The position numbers and the translations under genes are program-made. A stretch of DNA of 64,000 nt from Mycolicibacterium novocastrense (GTDB lineage: Bacteria > Actinomycetota > Actinomycetes > Mycobacteriales > Mycobacteriaceae): contig NZ_BCTA01000011.1 in NCBI RefSeq assembly GCF_001570485.1, positions 1 through 64,000 of the forward strand. The letters are read 5' to 3'. The notes beneath the pieces were generated by a model. The model saw only the letters and a list, made by a program, of their open reading frames with translations. It made no database searches and was not told the origin of the DNA. Each line of letters opens with the position of its first letter. The first letter of the stretch is position 1. Of this stretch, positions 62,236-64,000 are shown piece after piece.

Positions 62236-63442
62236 GCGTCATCTCCACGCTGGTGTATCCCCGCACGGTGGCGGTCAGCACGCGCTCGTGCGCCCCGATC
62301 GAGTAGTTCGGGAACTTCTTGGCGATGTACTCCAAGACGAGTTGAGCCTCCCGGCGGGCCAACCACTGGCCGAGGCAGATGTGGATGCCCCAACCGAAGT
62401 ACACGTCCGTGCCGCGGGGACGGTCGATGATGAACCGGTCGGGGTCGGGGTAGCGGCGTTCGTCGCGGTTGGCGCTGCCGAGCAGCAGGAGTACCCAGTC
62501 ACCGGCGGCCATTGTCACACCGTGCTTTTCGACGGGTCGGGTCAGGGTGCGCGCGACCCAGTGGCTGGGGGTGTCGTATCTGAGTGCCTCGTTGACGGCG
62601 GCCGGGATCAATGTCGGGTCGTTGACGATTCGGCGCCACTGGTCGGGATGCTCGTACAACGCCACCAGTCCGTTGGAGATCAGCTTCTGGGTGGTCTCCG
62701 AGCCCGCCGCCGACAACAGGTTCGCGAACATCAGCACCTCGTGGGGGGTGAGCGAGCGCTCGCCGCCGGCCTCGGGGTCGTCGAAGGTCGCGTTCAGCAC
62801 GGTGCTGATGAGATCGTCGCCGGGATGCCGGCGGCGATGGTCGATGAGATCGCCGATATACGCGCTGATCTTGCGGTTGGCCTCGATGGCGCTGGCCGGC
62901 ATCGCGACCTCGCCTTCGTGCCGGGTCAGGAACGCCTCCCACCACACTCGGAGCTGCTCTCGGTCGGCCTGCGGAACGCCGAGCAGGTCGCCGATCACAT
63001 CGGTGGGAATGGAGAAGGCGAACGCCTCCATGGCGTCAACGGTGGTGTCCGGTCGCAGCTTGTCGAGGTGGTGTGCCACGACCGCGCGCAGCGCATTCTC
63101 CAAGGCCGCGACCGCCTTCGGGGTGAAGAATCCCTTGAGCACTCCACGGACCCGGTCGTGCCGTGGCGGATCCATGGAGATGATCGAGTACTTGCGCCCG
63201 TCGTTGTCCGGGTTCTCCGGCGCCGGGCCCTGCTTGGAGGAGTACGTCGACCAATCGCGCAGCGCGCCGGAGACGTCGTCGAATCGGGACAGCACCCACC
63301 ATCGGTCTTCAGGATCCCGGTACACCGGCGCCTCGTCGCGCAACCGGCGGTACACGGGATAGGGATCATCGAAGATCGCCTTGGAGAACGGCGAATACGT
63401 CAGCTCGTTGATCGCTGGCACTATGATTTCGTCACCTGTCAA
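62228..63442 (-). CDS. Cytochrome P450
   Basis: 404 residues if begun at TTG 63442, overlapping the VOC gene by 11 bp; GTG 63421 is an alternative. I-helix LLSAAGSETTQKL, ExxR in NEALRYD, and haem loop FGWGIHICLG with Cys near 356. The third P450 of the island. Cotranscribed behind a VOC protein and a CoA-transferase. Confidence 0.9.
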   Translation of the reverse strand: MTGDEIIVPAINELTYSPFSKAIFDDPYPVYRRLRDEAPVYRDPEDRWWVLSRFDDVSGALRDWSTYSSKQGPAPENPDNDGRKYSIISMDPPRHDRVRGVLKGFFTPKAVAALENALRAVVAHHLDKLRPDTTVDAMEAFAFSIPTDVIGDLLGVPQADREQLRVWWEAFLTRHEGEVAMPASAIEANRKISAYIGDLIDHRRRHPGDDLISTVLNATFDDPEAGGERSLTPHEVLMFANLLSAAGSETTQKLISNGLVALYEHPDQWRRIVNDPTLIPAAVNEALRYDTPSHWVARTLTRPVEKHGVTMAAGDWVLLLLGSANRDERRYPDPDRFIIDRPRGTDVYFGWGIHICLGQWLARREAQLVLEYIAKKFPNYSIGAHERVLTATVRGYTSVEMTLR

Positions 63443-63884
63443 CCGGGGGAGTTCGTTCGATGAGCTCGAGCAGGTTGCCGTCCGGGTCGGTCGCCATCAG
63501 ACCGCGGTTGCCGGCGCCGAACGCGACGGTGCGGTCTGGAAGCGCTCGGCCCCCGTGCGCCACGATCGCGTCCACCGCCCGATCGGCGTCGTCGACCCGA
63601 AACGACAGGTGGGTGAAGCCGAGGCTGTTCATCGGGCGCGGCCTCGTTGCCCCCACGGTTCCCGGCCGGACGTAGCCGAGCAGTTCGAGGCGAAACCCGT
63701 CGCGCTGCAGGTAGACGAGTTCGAGCAACAGGCCGGGCACGTCGAGCAGCTGGGCGGTGGCGTCGTCGTCGACTGTCATCCGGCCGACGACTTCGAAACC
63801 CAGTGCCGAGCAGTAGAACTGCTCGGCACGACCGATGTCGCGAACGCACAGCCCGATGTGGGTGAGGCGGTGCCCGTCGCTCAT
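63432..63884 (-). CDS. VOC family (glyoxalase/methylmalonyl-CoA-epimerase-like) protein
   Basis: 150 residues, two vicinal-oxygen-chelate modules: LTHIGLCVRDIGRAEQFYCS with the first His ligand, LLLELVYLQRDGFRLELLGY, then FTHLSFRVDDADRAVDAIV and LMATDPDGNLLELIE with the last Glu ligand. The metal-dependent family includes epimerases, dioxygenases and lyases, so the reaction is open. ATG overlaps the CoA-transferase stop. Confidence 0.82.
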   Translation of the reverse strand: MSDGHRLTHIGLCVRDIGRAEQFYCSALGFEVVGRMTVDDDATAQLLDVPGLLLELVYLQRDGFRLELLGYVRPGTVGATRPRPMNSLGFTHLSFRVDDADRAVDAIVAHGGRALPDRTVAFGAGNRGLMATDPDGNLLELIERTPPVDR

Positions 63885-64000
63885 CGCGGTCGTTCGGCGA
63901 GGTCGTCGAGCAGTGCGTTGTGCTCACCCAGCAGCGGCGGCCGCGTCGGTGCGGCCGGCGGGGTCGCGCTGAACAGGTACGGCGTGCCCGGGTAGGTGAT
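63881..64000 (-). CDS. CaiB/BaiF CoA-transferase, C-terminal fragment (runs off window)
   Basis: The last 39 codons read TYPGTPYLFSATPPAAPTRP and then LLGEHNALLDDLAERPR. The pattern YPGTPYxFSxTP followed by PLLGEHN is the usual end of family III CoA-transferases. Stop overlaps the VOC start (ATGA). The rest lies beyond 64000. It would activate the acid handled by this right-hand unit. Confidence 0.72.
   Translation of the reverse strand: MTYPGTPYLFSATPPAAPTRPPLLGEHNALLDDLAERPR

Noticed and set aside
62216..63463. Plus-strand 415-codon open frame
   Set aside because: Antisense to a P450 with intact haem and I-helix motifs.

Overview
The window reads as chromosome of a fast-growing-type mycobacterium (Mycobacterium/Mycolicibacterium). 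The evidence is high-GC coding, many GTG/TTG starts, ATGA/GTGA stop-start overlaps, an antigen 85 mycolyltransferase, a mycofactocin-coupled dehydrogenase, a tmRNA with tag ADSNQRDYALAA, and a housekeeping block (fprA, prfB, mscS-like, Pro/Thr-rich protein, ftsE, ftsX, smpB, ssrA) in the order I recall from M. tuberculosis. No search was run. All family calls are from motifs and recognition by eye.

Layout. (1) 1-984: left-truncated IS3-family element with a nonsense codon in orfA. (2) 1046-8623, minus strand: a tightly coupled catabolic operon made of a homogentisate-dioxygenase-like cupin, alpha/beta hydrolase, CaiB CoA-transferase, HMG-CoA-lyase-type enzyme, TetR regulator, acyl-CoA dehydrogenase, phosphotransferase and DUF6285 protein. 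(3) 8710-10975: deazaflavin-type protein, a flavin-dependent monooxygenase/acyl-CoA-dehydrogenase-fold enzyme and its TetR regulator, with a clear operator. (4) 11287-12264: a secreted antigen 85 mycolyltransferase closed by a strong hairpin. (5) 12573-16491: fadE23/fadE24, hisN and a small membrane protein. (6) 16556-26502: fprA to ssrA core block, followed by a membrane GGDEF-EAL protein (frameshifted at its C-terminus) and a mycothiol-type DinB-fold enzyme. (7) 26873-64000: a catabolic island of about 37 kb that runs off the right edge.

The island holds 7 SDRs, 4 acyl-CoA dehydrogenases, 6 crotonase-fold proteins, 2 adenylate-forming ligases, 3 cytochromes P450, an LLM flavin enzyme, a double-hotdog hydratase, a thiolase-like/DUF35 pair of the Ltp2 aldolase type, a fused 2-oxo-acid dehydrogenase E1 with a free-standing lipoyl domain, SnoaL-fold proteins, an SMP-30 lactonase-like protein, an amidohydrolase and a VOC protein. 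Its hub is a 94-bp divergent promoter at 38101-38194 with two inverted repeats, one of them a 29-bp near-perfect palindrome. From it a 7-gene operon runs left (to 31630) and a 10-gene operon runs right (to 47439). Together the genes suggest P450/SDR oxidation of a cyclic or branched lipid-like substrate, CoA activation, beta-oxidation with heteromeric acyl-CoA dehydrogenases, hydration, and retro-aldol or 2-oxo-acid cleavage. The substrate cannot be read from the sequence. Several island promoters carry a TAGAAC element with short inverted repeats in AT-rich DNA, which hints at shared TetR-type control.
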